Assembly: GCA_001970855.1 (NCBI GenBank)
Contig: LSSN01002981.1
Span: 1 to 24,755 of the forward strand
DNA: 24,755 nucleotides
DNA from: Smittium culicis
Lineage: Eukaryota; Kickxellomycota; Harpellomycetes; Harpellales; Legeriomycetaceae
Direction: 5' to 3'
In this document: in pieces, positions 9,215-19,653 of the stretch
How the letters are laid out: the number at the start of each line of letters is the position of its first letter
Position numbering within the stretch: position 1 is the first letter of the stretch
Translations under genes and position numbers: made by a program
The notes under the pieces: model-generated
The model's input: only the letters and a program-made list of their open reading frames with translations
Databases searched by the model: none
What the model was told of the DNA's origin: nothing

Positions 9215-10300
9215 CAGATAATTTACCCTTAAATTTTATTCTAATTAATTACTTAAAACCCAAAGTTTATAACCTGATAGTTATTAATTCAGGGTATGAC
9301 TCATATACAACCTATATTAAAATCCACCTATTATAATTAATTTTATCCACCCTTTGTTTTAAATTTAAAATCTATTCTATTATTATTACTGTGATATTTA
9401 CTCATAGCATCTTAAAAGAATTTTTTATTTAGATGACTTTTTATTCGTTCAATTTTATTTTTATCATCCTGTGGTTATAAAAATTAACTTTTGTTATTCT
9501 ATTAAAACATCGAAGGTTCATTTTATCCATGTAACTAGATTTTATCACTAGGTTTTTATACTTTATATTATTGTAGTAATTGCCAAGACAGGATTTTCAA
9601 AGGAGATTTATTAGTATATAAAAGATAATTATAATGGGACTAGGGACTAGGGGAATGAAATATTGTTTAACAGCATATCTTTTCATGGAAAAGGATGATG
9701 CTGTTCTTATAGATGTTTGAGAGAATGGGAAAGGTAAAAATAATAAGATAAATTTTGGCCAAAGGTTATCGAACAATAGAGAAAAATGTCATTGTGACAT
9801 AATAATCAATTATTGCGCCATAATAAATATTGATATGACAGTAATAATATAAAGAATTTTTTGCTTTTTGGTTTTATTTCTAAAGCTATAATGGAGAAAT
9901 AGTTTAAAAAATATATTCAGTAAGCGTGGGATTTTAATAAAGAAAAATCCAAGCAACCTTTTTATGTCCCCGTAATTTTTCTTTATTCGTACTTTGTATC
10001 AGTCTGTAAACATCCAGTTACGTGTGTTTTAAATATAAATAATAAAAGAAATATACTAAGGTACTTTTCTTACTACATAAAAGATAAGGAGAAACTCAAA
10101 AAGAAATTTAAATCGTTAAATAACTATTTAATAACAGTATAATTTGAGATATTCTACTATTTGTGCGCTTCCACCGCAAAAAAAATGCCTTTTTTTTAAA
10201 ACATTCAATTCATAGTTATAAATTACATCATAGATTTTTTCTTCTTTTTAAAGTCGCGAAAAATTTCTTTGAGATTAAAAGTCTCAAGCTTAAAATTCGT
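9215..10300 (+). repeat. Candidate 5' LTR of the Ty3/gypsy-type element (diverged, with ~664 nt extra)
   Basis: Two blocks match 15914-16375 in direct orientation. Block A runs from 9217 to about 9505 and matches 15916-16245. The offset is 6699 nt from GATAATTT (9217) to TTATTAATTC.GGGTATGA (9281), then about 6742 nt, because the downstream copy has ~42 extra bases. Block B runs from about 10185 to 10300 and matches from about 16263, with anchors TTTTTTTTAAAACAT (10190) and AAATTTCTTT (10261), offset 6078-6079. The change in offset means this copy carries about 664 extra bases. The outer limits are estimates: the similarity starts abruptly at 9217. An upstream copy before gag and a downstream copy after integrase is the LTR arrangement. 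Confidence 0.55.
9505..10170. other. ~660-bp segment present in only one of the two repeat copies
   Basis: This segment separates blocks A and B of the upstream repeat and has no counterpart in the downstream copy. There the same blocks are about 40 nt apart. It could be an insertion here or a deletion in the other copy. It holds a hairpin AACAGCAT/ATGCTGTT (about 9669-9701) and a short GGGACTAG tandem (about 9637-9652), but no clear terminal inverted repeats or gene. Confidence 0.4.
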
Positions 10301-10946
10301 GTTTATATAACTTTACTTCAAAGAAATTTTACCGGTTATCAGAGCGACGTGAAAGCGGCTATAATAAAAAGAATAAAATTTGGTGGTTATGAAACTTTAT
10401 TGATAATTTACTTTTAAATATTAGTAAAATAAAACAATAATAATTTTCCCTCCTGTTCTGGTGTTTTCACTTCCCTTTTTATACGTTCGTAAGCTCAACC
10501 CTTTACTAAATAATTAACTCTTACTAAATATCTAATACATTACTAACATAATAATTAACGGAATTTCAAACTAATTTTAGTTAATCTATAGAAATGAACG
10601 CTCTAAATGTTTTGTAGTCCTTTGTAGAAAGATATATGTAGTTTTTCTTTATAAAAAGGCTTTGATTTTCATTCTTTCTATACCAAAAAATCTCAATTAT
10701 TAATTTGGTTAAAATTTTTGTCCAACAAAATTTAGAGCTGCCTTAAATTTAAAGTATATCTCAAATTAAGATTATATTGAAATTTTTATACATTTTACTG
10801 AAGTGTAGGCTACGTAATTGAAAGCCAATACTGAGAGCCAAACAATTAAAAAAGGATGATCCATATATGATTGGCTTAGGGAGATCGAAAATGCATTCGC
10901 TCAGTAGATAAGATAAAAAATATGAGACATAATAATATCGAATAAA
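10301..10946. other. AT-rich leader region of the Ty3/gypsy-type relic
   Basis: No gene or clear primer-binding site is visible. A plus-strand open frame ending at 10417 begins inside the upstream repeat and has no recognisable motif, so I treat it as chance. Confidence 0.35.
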
Positions 10947-11635
10947 ATGCATAAAAAAGGTGCAGAGTTTCTTCAAACTTTTAATGAAAGATTTAAATAT
11001 TATTTTTCGATTATAACTGTTAAAATTTTTACTTGGTCTTGTGTTAATAGTACTTATCTTGACTGCTTAGGTCGTATAGATCAAGCATTATGGAGGAATA
11101 TTAAGAAAAGCGGAGACTTCTTCAAATTGGATAATACAGTGTCTAAAGCGGTGAAACTATGAATGATCAAAGGGAATGTGTTATGTGGCTCATCAAAAGA
11201 AAATAGCGAGGCACTTACCAAAGATCCGAATAAACTGGACCTAGTCAAGAAACATTTGTTTTATTTAACAACAAATATGAAAATTTTAACTTTATTAGAC
11301 AAATTTGGACAAGAAAAACGTGAATACTCAACAGTTACCCGATTCAAATATATCTAAAAGGATATATGACTTCCAGATTTCTGAACGCAGATAAAAAATC
11401 TGATACTTACAAGAAAGATATTTTGGCTATCCTTGAAGAAGGCAAGCGTATATCAAGCAGCGGAGATTTAGAATGTAATTCTGGTGACGACGAAATAAAC
11501 AGTGATAGAAAATTAGTCTCTTTTACAGAAGATTCCAGTCAGGGAATAATACAAGCGTTTGATTGGACTAATAAGAAAATAAGAATCGATAGCCTTATTA
11601 AAGAACATCGTGAACTTGCATCCAACTATCAATAA
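10947..11635 (+). pseudogene. Possible gag region of the Ty3/gypsy-type relic
   Basis: A plus-strand frame from 10947 to 11357 is broken only by a TGA at 11160-11162. A second frame follows at 11366-11635. The first reads FLQTFNERFKYYF, then GRIDQALWRNI and SKAVKL. The second is acidic, with SSGDLECNSGDDEINSD. I do not recognise a capsid domain or zinc knuckle. The gag call rests on position, upstream of protease and RT in the same orientation, and on unusually open frames for this stretch. Confidence 0.3.
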
Positions 11636-12007
11636 TCTTTATCTCCAAAAAACACTTTCAACTTTCTGAAAATTACTCTCGAATAGTCAAAAAAATATGT
11701 AGGTTTGTTAAAATTTACTCTCAAAAAAGTTCTATGATAAACGGAAATATACTAGTAAACCACATTTTAAACATAATTTGGTGCTTTCAGGGCCTAAATA
11801 TAATGAAGCGCAGCGAATTTTGGCCTGACTGCTCCTATAAGTAATAAGGAAGTCTTAAAAACTCAGCCATGTAGTGAAAAGATTAATTAAGAAACTGTAG
11901 ATCCTAGCTAAAAAAAATTGAAAGCTGATTCTACTTATCGAAAATTATGTTAAATAGACCTTCGAGCCTTTTTCATACATAATGACTAAAGTGAGCGAGG
12001 TCGAGCT

Positions 12008-12163
12008 TCCGTTTTTTATTATCCAGGCTCTGCACATTCAATAATTAGCACAGAACTATCAAAAAATATTGAATTAACTCCAATAAAATTACCAGAACCT
12101 ATATTTATAAAATCTGTCATCGGAAATAAATTCTCAGTCGTCAAATCAGTAAGCGTCGCATAA
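12008..12163 (+). pseudogene. Retropepsin-like protease remnant
   Basis: A frame through 12020 reads YPGSAHSIISTELSKNI, then LPEPIFIKSVIGNKFSVV, ending at a TAA near 12161. The pattern fits the start of a retroviral-type aspartic protease: DTGA(T/S)HS.IS followed by a beta-strand-rich stretch. The catalytic Asp itself is gone (YPGSA where DTGA or DSGA is expected). It lies between the gag-like region and the RT, as expected. Confidence 0.4.
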
Positions 12164-12357
12164 GAATTTTAGTGGAAATATGTGAAAATAACATTTGTTA
12201 TTTTGTCAAATTTTTTAGTCCCTATACCAAACGTCTTAGATGTTTTTCAAAGCTTAGCAGCTAAAATAAGCTACAAAAGCAAATCTTTTACATTCACTTA
12301 TAGCCCAAGAAAGTTTTGCCTATAGTTTAGTAAGAAAAATCTTATATATTTACAGAA

Positions 12358-12565
12358 TATGTATTCTGAGAGTGAATAAAGTAATGAGGAAGCGGTGCCT
12401 TTACATTTTTCTAGCGTCAATGCGGAATTTTCAGAAGAGGAAATTCCCGATATAAATGAACATTCTGATAAACCAGATTCAATAAACGTGAGCCCTGATC
12501 TTGAGGAAATTGAATTAAGAGAGTTTAATCGAATATTACTCGCTTATTTAAATTTATTTTATTAA
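12358..12565 (+). pseudogene. Acidic linker before the Ty3/gypsy reverse transcriptase
   Basis: The frame reads MYSESE, a stop, then EEIPDINEHSDKPDS and VSPDLEEIELREFNRILL, ending at a TAA. Ty3/gypsy polyproteins carry a similar acidic stretch just before RT, ending in a helix of the type E..LLY.Y...F. The assignment is by position and character. Confidence 0.35.
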
Positions 12566-13149
12566 AGTTTTATAATTTTATTGGGTTTTCTTTTTGGACT
12601 CTGTTGATTTTAATCGGTACTAAGTTAGGTAATAGTACGTTAAATAAATAAAATAAATGTGCTAGATTTTTAATTCTATACTAATTAATATAAAAAAATA
12701 AACTAAAGCGACAAAATATAATCAGGAATTTAGTTTTTAAAAATGTTGAGAAAAAAAAAGTGAAATGAACCATTTTCTTTCTGGAAATTTCGCTTATAGA
12801 AAAAATTTTTTCTTTTTATATGTTTCTTTTGTTTGACAAAATCAGCTTTAATAAGTAAGCTTTATATATAAAGATAATACGATAAATTAAATAAAATAAT
12901 TTACCATCTTAAATGTTTGTAAAAGAATGAAAAAACATTTAAAAGCTTCCGCTTCTATTATTGATTGGATTTATTAGTCGTTCCGACCACAAAAAGCTTA
13001 ATGAGTTTTTTTGAAAATTATGAACCCGCCTTTGCAACTGATTTTTACGTCCTAAATCAAATAAAAGAAGTGACGTATTCCAAATTAATGTTAAAAGTGT
13101 CGTCTTATCATTCTTTTCTGTGATTCTCCGGCAATCTTCATCCGGTAAG

Positions 13150-13856
13150 AAAAAAATTGCTACTTAAATTAAGTAAATGTTGTATAAGGAGATCATACAA
13201 AAGTCTAAATCATCTTGGATTTAGCATACCATATTACTCCAAAAAACTGACGAAAGACATGCTTCCATGTGGATTATCAGGGAAAAAATTCAACAAAAAC
13301 TGTGTACAGATTCCCTCTAAGCCGAGATATTGAGTGCTAAGACTCGAATTAAAAAAAAGGCTATTTTACCACTCTTTATTTAATGATTAGATGCCGGAAA
13401 CCCCGAGTCGATAATAAATATAGAAAGTATAAAGCATTAATTGCACCCACCAAAGACTATGAATTTATTTGAATACATTTTGTTTTACCCGGGGCATCGT
13501 GGCGTTTTATTAGGTCGTTAGAAAATATTCAGAAGCTTTCATTAATTATTTTATAACTATTTACCTCTATGATTTTTCCATTCATTCCGAAAATTTCCAA
13601 AAAAAATTTGCATCATATAAAATTCGAATTAGATGCTTTGATAATAACGAAGAAAATTTAAAAAAATCAAAATTCTATTTTGGGGATAGCACTATTATAT
13701 ATCTAGGGTTTATTATATATATATAGTATTAGACCTAAACCTGATAAAATTTCAGCATTAAAAGAAAGGCTAAAGCCTAGAAATTTCAGCCAGTACCGAT
13801 CTTTTATAGGAGTAGCTAGTTATTTTATAAGATTTTCCCTGCATTTTTGGGGGTTT
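13150..13856 (+). pseudogene. Ty3/gypsy-type reverse transcriptase, decayed
   Basis: Pieces in different frames line up with the Ty3/gypsy RT in order. EIIQKSKSSWI comes near 13190 (family GVI..S.SPW). Around 13265-13325 is a run fitting the CVDYR.LN..T...PLPR box. The active-site region reads YLYDFSIHSENFQKK at 13562 onward, where YLDD.LIHS is expected, so one catalytic Asp is replaced by Tyr. Next come KPDKISALKERLKPRNF and SQYRSFIGVASYFIRF at about 13730-13835, matching the P.KI.AI....P.N...LRSFLGL..YYR.F connection. Several frameshifts and stops make it a relic. Confidence 0.8.
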
Positions 13857-14345
13857 ATGGCTCAAATTCAAGCTCTGGTTAAACTTAAAACTGTTTTAAA
13901 ATGGAACAATGACTTCCAGAAAGTCTTTAATCATGTATTAAAAACATCAAAATCGGCGCCAATTATGTTCCAACGTAGTTGGAATAAAATACTTTTCATC
14001 TCTACAGACGCATCATCATATGCTCTGGGACTAGTTTTAGAACATATGAATGATGATGGTATTTTTAAAACAGTCAGAAACTATTCTCTTAAACTATATT
14101 ATACTGAAAATAATTACACTGCCCGTGAGAGAGAAGATCTGGCGGTATTAAGAACTATAAAACACTGCAGGTGTTACACGGAAATAACTTATTAGTTTAC
14201 ACAGAAAAAAAAGAAATTGAAGCTCTTTATAAGCCGAAAAATATATCAGACTGGATTTAAAGATAGCTTAAAATGATATCAGAATATAATTTTGATATTA
14301 AACACTGGAGTAGAAAAAAAAATTGCATATCGGATTACTTTTCCA
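13857..14345 (+). pseudogene. Ty3/gypsy-type RNase H, decayed
   Basis: The frame 13857-14195 reads VLKWNNDFQKVFN, then APIMFQR, ILFISTDASSYALGLVL and NYTAREREDLAVL. This is the standard RNase H run: F.W......F..LK...AP.L, the catalytic TDAS..ALG.VL, and the NY...ERE.LA.. box with its Glu. A frame shift then leads to YTEKKEIEAL and, from 14273, MISEYNFDIKHWSRKKNCISDYFSRS, matching L.EY.F.I....GK.N..AD.LSR. The catalytic Asp and Glu positions survive, but the reading frame does not. Confidence 0.85.
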
Positions 14346-14589
14346 GATCTATATGTAAAGCGATAAATACTAATAATTTTAACACGAATTCGTTTGATAA
14401 CGATGAAAGTATAGATTCAATTCTATCAGGGAATTTTGAAAGCTTAAATAAAGGCGATATCAAATTCTTTAGAAATAATATAGTGCAATCAGGATCCAAA
14501 ATTATGTTTTAATTAATGGTATAATGATAAGAGTATGAAAAATGTTTCTAAAGAAGTGATAATGACTTACGCTAAGTAAAAAGTTATTA

Positions 14590-15290
14590 ATAGTAAATTT
14601 CACGATGAAATGGGGAATTTTGTACAAAAAATCTATTTTTGACACTACTTTCACAACATATTGGAGACCTGGATTATCTTGAAGGATAATAAATCATGTA
14701 TTCTAGTTATAAGTATAAAAAATTACAATTAAGATGTCCAAGTTATATGCTCAATGGTAAATCCGTAATAGAAAATATTTTCAATTAATGATCCATCGAT
14801 TTTTTTGGGTCCACTACCTGAATTTGAGTACAGAAAACTATATATTTTTGTTGCTATAGAGCACATATATGGTTATATTCATGTATAGTAAACTACCGAA
14901 AAAACTGCAAAAGCAGTAATTGAAATTTCAAATGAGATTATGTTTCAATATGGATTTCTAAATTCGATCATATTGGAAAACGGCAGGTGTTTTAACTAAG
15001 GATATTTGCGTGAAGTATACCATAAGATGAGTATAAAATAGAAATTAAATATTTCTTACCAGCCGTAGTGATTAGGAAGGGCTGAAAGAATGTATTCAAT
15101 ATAATTTATTCGCTTTCGAAACCTGTTCGTGAAAATAGTGATTTATTGGACAAATTTATTCCTAAATTTTTCTATGGGATTAGTTCTGGGAAAAGCGAGA
15201 GCACTGATCATCCCCCCTATTCTTTTTTTTTACGGAAGGAGCCCAAAGTTGCCAATAAGCTATGATGTCACTGAGTTGAATTAAAAATAG
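14590..15290 (+). pseudogene. Ty3/gypsy-type integrase, decayed
   Basis: A zinc-finger remnant reads FHDEMGNFVQKIYF near 14600, with WRPGL after it. The catalytic core follows: IFIDPSIFLGPLPEFEYR then LYIFVAIEHIYGY (14790-14880), where D..GPLP.S and YI.V..D...GY are expected. Next is ILENGRCFN (about 14970), in which the second catalytic Asp of DNG is Glu. Then come SYQP with GRAERMYS (15055-15095), and FFYGRSPKLPISYDV (15227-15273), the classic C-terminal end of the core. Stops punctuate every frame. It fixes the element's plus-strand orientation and its Ty3/gypsy order, integrase after RNase H. Confidence 0.8.
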
Positions 15291-15913
15291 AGAGTAACAG
15301 ATTGGAAAAATAGAAAATAATAGATCATAATTGTACCGGAAACAAAAACATTCCAGCTATGTACCTAATTTCGATATATTGAGGTTATTTATGGTGTTAA
15401 ATACTATCTTTAGAAAAATATGAATTATAAGTAAACAAAAATCACGATATTCTGAGCTCTTTAAAGCCATTTTCAAGTTTAAGCATAATATTTACGAAGT
15501 CGCAGACGAAATAGTAAGATTAAATACACACCACACTTTTAGAATCGTAAGATTTAAATATAGCTCAGAATCGACCTTGGCTTAGTTGTTGTGTTTGTTG
15601 TATATTTACAATATTATTTACATAAGAACGTACAGTAATATTTACTGCAGCTTTTGTATTAGTTAAGTATTAACTAATACTTATACACAAACATTTGAGT
15701 ATTAACAAATACTATTTAACATGTCTTTGACATTACATATTTCTAAGATATTTAACAACTTTAACTTATTATAAAAAAGTATTTAAAGAACTATATTTTA
15801 TTAGTTATAAACATATATCTTTTTAGTTGTTTTTAAAAATCAATAAAGTTACGATTTAAATAGCTTGAAGGATACAACAGTATTTATAAGTTTTTAGATA
15901 GTTTAAAATTCAA
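15291..15913. other. 3' end of the Ty3/gypsy-type relic, with a hairpin
   Basis: A few residues near 15370-15430 hint at the post-integrase GPY/chromatin-binding end (RYIEVIYGVKYYL), too weak to call. The rest is AT-rich with no gene. It contains a perfect 10-bp inverted repeat with a 5-nt loop at 15656-15680 (GTATTAGTTA/TAACTAATAC). Confidence 0.35.
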
Positions 15914-16375
15914 TGGATAATTTGCTCTAGAATTTTAGTCTAATTAAATATTTTATATCCAGAGCTTACAGCTTGCTATTTATTAATTCTGGGTATGATT
16001 GATATAAAGACTATTTTTTACTAATTCAGGGTGATTTGTATAAATCCTATAATAAAATTTACGTATAATATATCATTTTATTCTATTTTTATTTTTATTT
16101 TAAATTTAAAATCTTTATTTATTTACTATTTTTGTGCTAATTAATTATAGTAGATTAAAGCGTTTTTGATCTATATTAAATATTTTTCCTTCGATTTTTT
16201 TTTAATCATGCTTTATTTATAAACATCAGCTTTTGTTATTTTATCAAAAGGATAAGAAAAAAAAAACTTTTTTTTAAAACATGGAATTATTAGTTACATA
16301 TTAAATCATAAATTTGATATCTTCTTTTAAAGCCGTGTAAAATTTCTTTCTTATTGAGATAAATTCTCCGGATTT
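15914..16375 (+). repeat. Candidate 3' LTR of the Ty3/gypsy-type element (diverged)
   Basis: It matches 9215-9505 plus 10185-10300 in direct orientation (see that entry). It begins at TGGATAATTT and the similarity fades near 16375. Relative to the upstream copy it has a ~42-nt gain near 15995-16035, where TAATTC.GGGT appears twice, and lacks the ~664-nt segment. The strong divergence agrees with the degenerate coding regions and an old insertion. Confidence 0.55.
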
Positions 16376-16379
16376 CAAT

Positions 16380-17160
16380 CTTCATCAAAAAAACTATTAA
16401 ATTTTTTATATTCGATATTAACAGATCTCTGTTTTTTGAATCGAAGATTCGATGGGGTATGAGTTCCATAGAAATATATCTATTGTATCTACCGAATGAA
16501 ACTCGCTGTCGTATCAATGACAGTCTAACTTTAAGTTTTTACATATCTCTCGTATTATACTAAGTTATTATCCGGCTAAAGTTTGAGCAAATTTTCTCGG
16601 GCGCGTATCACAATACCGAGATTGGAAATTGGATTTGATAGCTAGACTAATATCTTTTCGGAGATGAAACTGAATTTTTTTCACGAGACATATGATTATA
16701 TTAAGTATATATTTTTTCGGGCTGTTTGATGGTCACCTAAAATATCATTAGATTTTCTATTTAATCTTAGATTCAAATCCCTTTATATCTAGCCAACTAT
16801 AATTCTCGGAAAAAAATTTTATTGAACACCAAAGGTTTTAGTGATGCTCGAATAGATGGAAGCAGAGCTGAAATAACCGGTATTAAAACTGGAAGCTCAG
16901 ATACAGCCGTACTTCTTGTATACCACAATGTGCATAAGCGAATCCTCGAGATCCAAAGATGAGATTCAATCCTTTCAGTGGATCATGCGAATTTTGGAAT
17001 TCAAAGTTAACTTATTGATATTTCTCTCCTCATCATTTAGTTTGGCTTCGAGAAATCGAGGACCTGACGGTTTACTTGATTATTCTATTTCATCTTTAAA
17101 AGCTGACCGAAAAAGACTGTATCCAATTATTGAATTTTCTCTATTTCTCGCTTGGGTGTG
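16380..17160 (-). pseudogene. DIRS-type reverse transcriptase, decayed
   Basis: From 17160 to 16897 (minus) one frame with few stops reads GPRFLEAKLND, NKLTLNSKIRMIH and SSLDLEDSLMHIVVYKKYG. This fits the DIRS RT series: G.RP...LR.LN, F.M..I, then SLDL.DA.LHI.V....Y. A shifted frame from 16912 continues YLSFQF and YRLFQLCFHLF (family YLRF.W....Y.F..LPFGL). ARYKGI and IENLMIF (16796-16738) stand where KGI.I..YLDD.LI is expected, so the active-site motif is destroyed. Near 16517-16440, SFGRYNRYISMELIPHRIFD and SKNRDLLI match the linker ..SFIGK.QS...A..PAR...R.LL..KN.AL. The RNase H that should follow is not here: the downstream repeat starts instead, and RNase H appears at 9149-8672. Confidence 0.65.
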
Positions 17161-17735
17161 AGAAAGGATGATTTATGGTCTTTTTTTTCTGATAAAGGGC
17201 TTATCTAGTGCTATTTTGGGATCAATTAGTTGATTTATGAACCTCCTAGACATTATTTACAACATCACCGGTTTTTTTCAGCTTGAATCTTGATACTCTT
17301 AAATATAGCTCCAAATTTATATGATAATGGAATGTTCTGAATATATTTTGAGGTATTCTAGCGCAATCGTTTTCAAAATAATTTCACTAATAGTCGTGGT
17401 ATTATTCAACCATTGATGGTTTTTTATGATTAAACAACCTTCGCTGTAGCAGCTTTTCTGTTGTACAGATTTTTATGGACTTCATCCTGCTGACTCTTAT
17501 GAAAGAGCCACACTTAATGCTTTTTCTCTTTTTTCTTATTAAAAATAAGGTTTTCCAACTACTCTTTATGTACCAGTTGATTGGAATTGTATTTTATAGG
17601 TTTGTTTGGTTTGATAGGCACTTCAAACACCTTTTAGAGGTTTTATATGCTGACAAAAATATTTGCTGCTTAATTTGGTTGTTTTTTTTTTCTTTCTTTA
17701 GTATTTTTATTGTTAAGTTAATAAAATTGTGAAAT
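17161..17735 (-). pseudogene. Possible 5' part of the DIRS element (N-terminal pol or gag)
   Basis: Upstream of the DIRS RT on the same strand, one minus-strand frame is open for about 95 codons apart from a single stop (roughly 17690-17400). It is basic: RCLKCLSNQTNL, then LFLIRKKRKSIKCGSFIRVS and KICTTEKLLQRRLFNHKK. I recognise no domain. The length without stops in such AT-rich DNA and the position before RT suggest gag or N-terminal pol remains. Confidence 0.25.
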
Positions 17736-19653
17736 TTAATAGAGGGAAATTATAAATATAGTAAATAAATTGTTTGTTTTTTTGGGGATTTCTTTATTTT
17801 TTATGTTTTTTGGTATTTTTGTTTGCCAGTCCTTATTTGAGAATAAGGATGGTAAATTTTTTTTTATTTAGTGCAATAAAGCGATTAGAATAATCGTTTT
17901 TCTGCGTATTTGTTAGTTTTTTTGTCTTGAAAAAAGTTTCTTATGTTGGAAGAATTTTATATTTTTTTCCTCCCTCTTTTCTAACAGTCCAAGAGCGCAC
18001 TTTTTATAGTAATTATTTTTCTCTTATTACTTTTATATCTTTTATGGCTGTACTATAATTTAGTTTTCTTTTACTAACGATTAGGTTCCAAATTTATTCA
18101 GCATGGCGATTTGAATAATTTCCATTACACCTAAGACATTAATATTTAAATCGAAACAACGTGTTTTACATAATTGATGCGGGGTGGGATATTAAAACAA
18201 TGGGGTAGTTAAAATACTACTACCAATGACACCGACCCATGTTTCAGTTACGGAAATTCCGAATACCACAACTCTTATAGTTTTGAAAAACAAGATTTAA
18301 TTATCATCCGCAGTGATTATAACAAGGTTCTATACAACAATTGGTGAATTTTTGATCTATTGGCCTTTATGATTGAGCTTATAAAATTAAGTTCTATTGA
18401 GTACGGAATCGTTTTTTGTCACCACACTGGAATTCAAAAAATTCAGATACGATTAAATATATTTCTTAGAACTTTTTTTAGGGCATGATTTTATTTCAAT
18501 CTTGAGTTTCTCTTCAATATATTGATGTGTTTTTCTGAAACCTGAGTAGATATTCTGGTCAGTCGCTGGTACCCTTATAGTGATGTAGAGGCCTTCATGC
18601 TCCGATTTGTACCGTTTTCACGAGGAGTTCTTTATTTATAAACTTCAAGAACTTGGTTTGGATGTGGTTATTAATTTCCGATAACTGGTTTCTTGGTTCA
18701 TAATTACTATTTTTTGCGATAAAAAAATTTTTATAACCTTTATAATAAAAATTTATATTAAAATTTTTATTCGGTTAGTGAGCCTTTGCGAAAGAAATGA
18801 TGAAGGTAACACGGTCGTGTATTTCGCAACTTGTAAAATTAAAATTTTTCATAATTCATTATATTTCTCTTATTTTTATTGGTATGTAATTTTAGGTTTA
18901 GTTTTTTTCAAAAAGATGGATCGCTTAATAAATATTCTCTCTGAAGTATAATAATAAGAATTTGTTGGTCGATTCTTAGCGAGAGATAATTAAAACTCAA
19001 AGTTTAGCCTTATTTAATAACTCAGCCAATATAAGATATAATTATAAGAATCATAGAGATAAACCCATTTTCAAATAGCTGAGTGATAGAATACTTTATC
19101 CTGTGAATTTTATAAAAGAAAAAAGATCTCTTACTTCAAATAAACTTTACTGTAAACCATCTGTTTTAATTTTATTCTTAATTACCAGCGCTACAGGCAT
19201 TTCGAAAAAATTCTGACTTTATATAAAATAAATAGGTCTGTTGATCAAGATTATATTCTTGAAAAACAAAATTCAACGATATCATGGAATAAATTCTAGT
19301 CTCATATTCTAGGATATTTGACTAGTCTATCAGCTTCTGGCCGTAAATAACGTTAAACGGTATATTTCCTGTTTTAATCCTGTTTAATTTAAAATTATTT
19401 TCTTATCTAATCTTCATTTCTACTTGGGCTCATAATGTTTGTTTTAATAGTACATAAAGAATTGTGCCTGGATTTAGGTATATATAACACCTTTAAATTT
19501 GTTATTTTAAGTCATAATGATACTAATTGCTTTGAGTACCATCGATTGTAACAGAGTTTATATTTGTTATAAGACCAAGCGTTCTTTATTATAATTCTTT
19601 AAATAAGAGATAACTGGCTAATATAGTTGAGTATAGCTGAGTATAATTGTATG
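17736..19653. other. Geneless AT-rich stretch
   Basis: I find no supported gene. Weak minus-strand frames at 18700-18100 (for example ETWVGVIGSSILTTP) faintly resemble DIRS RNase H, but are too degenerate to call. A nested inverted repeat lies at 18786-18829: TTGCGAAA/TTTCGCAA outside, ACACG-GT-CGTGT inside. Short GAGTATA/GTATA tandems precede the pogo-like element at about 19628-19650. Confidence 0.5.

Noticed and set aside
10163..10417. An 84-codon plus-strand frame
   Set aside because: It begins inside the upstream LTR-like repeat and the matching downstream copy does not keep it open.
18100..18700. Minus-strand frames faintly like a second DIRS RT end and RNase H start (ETWVGVIGSSIL, EKHINILKRNSRL)
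   Set aside because: The resemblance is weak and spread over three frames, and no RNase H end or recombinase follows; a profile search would be needed.
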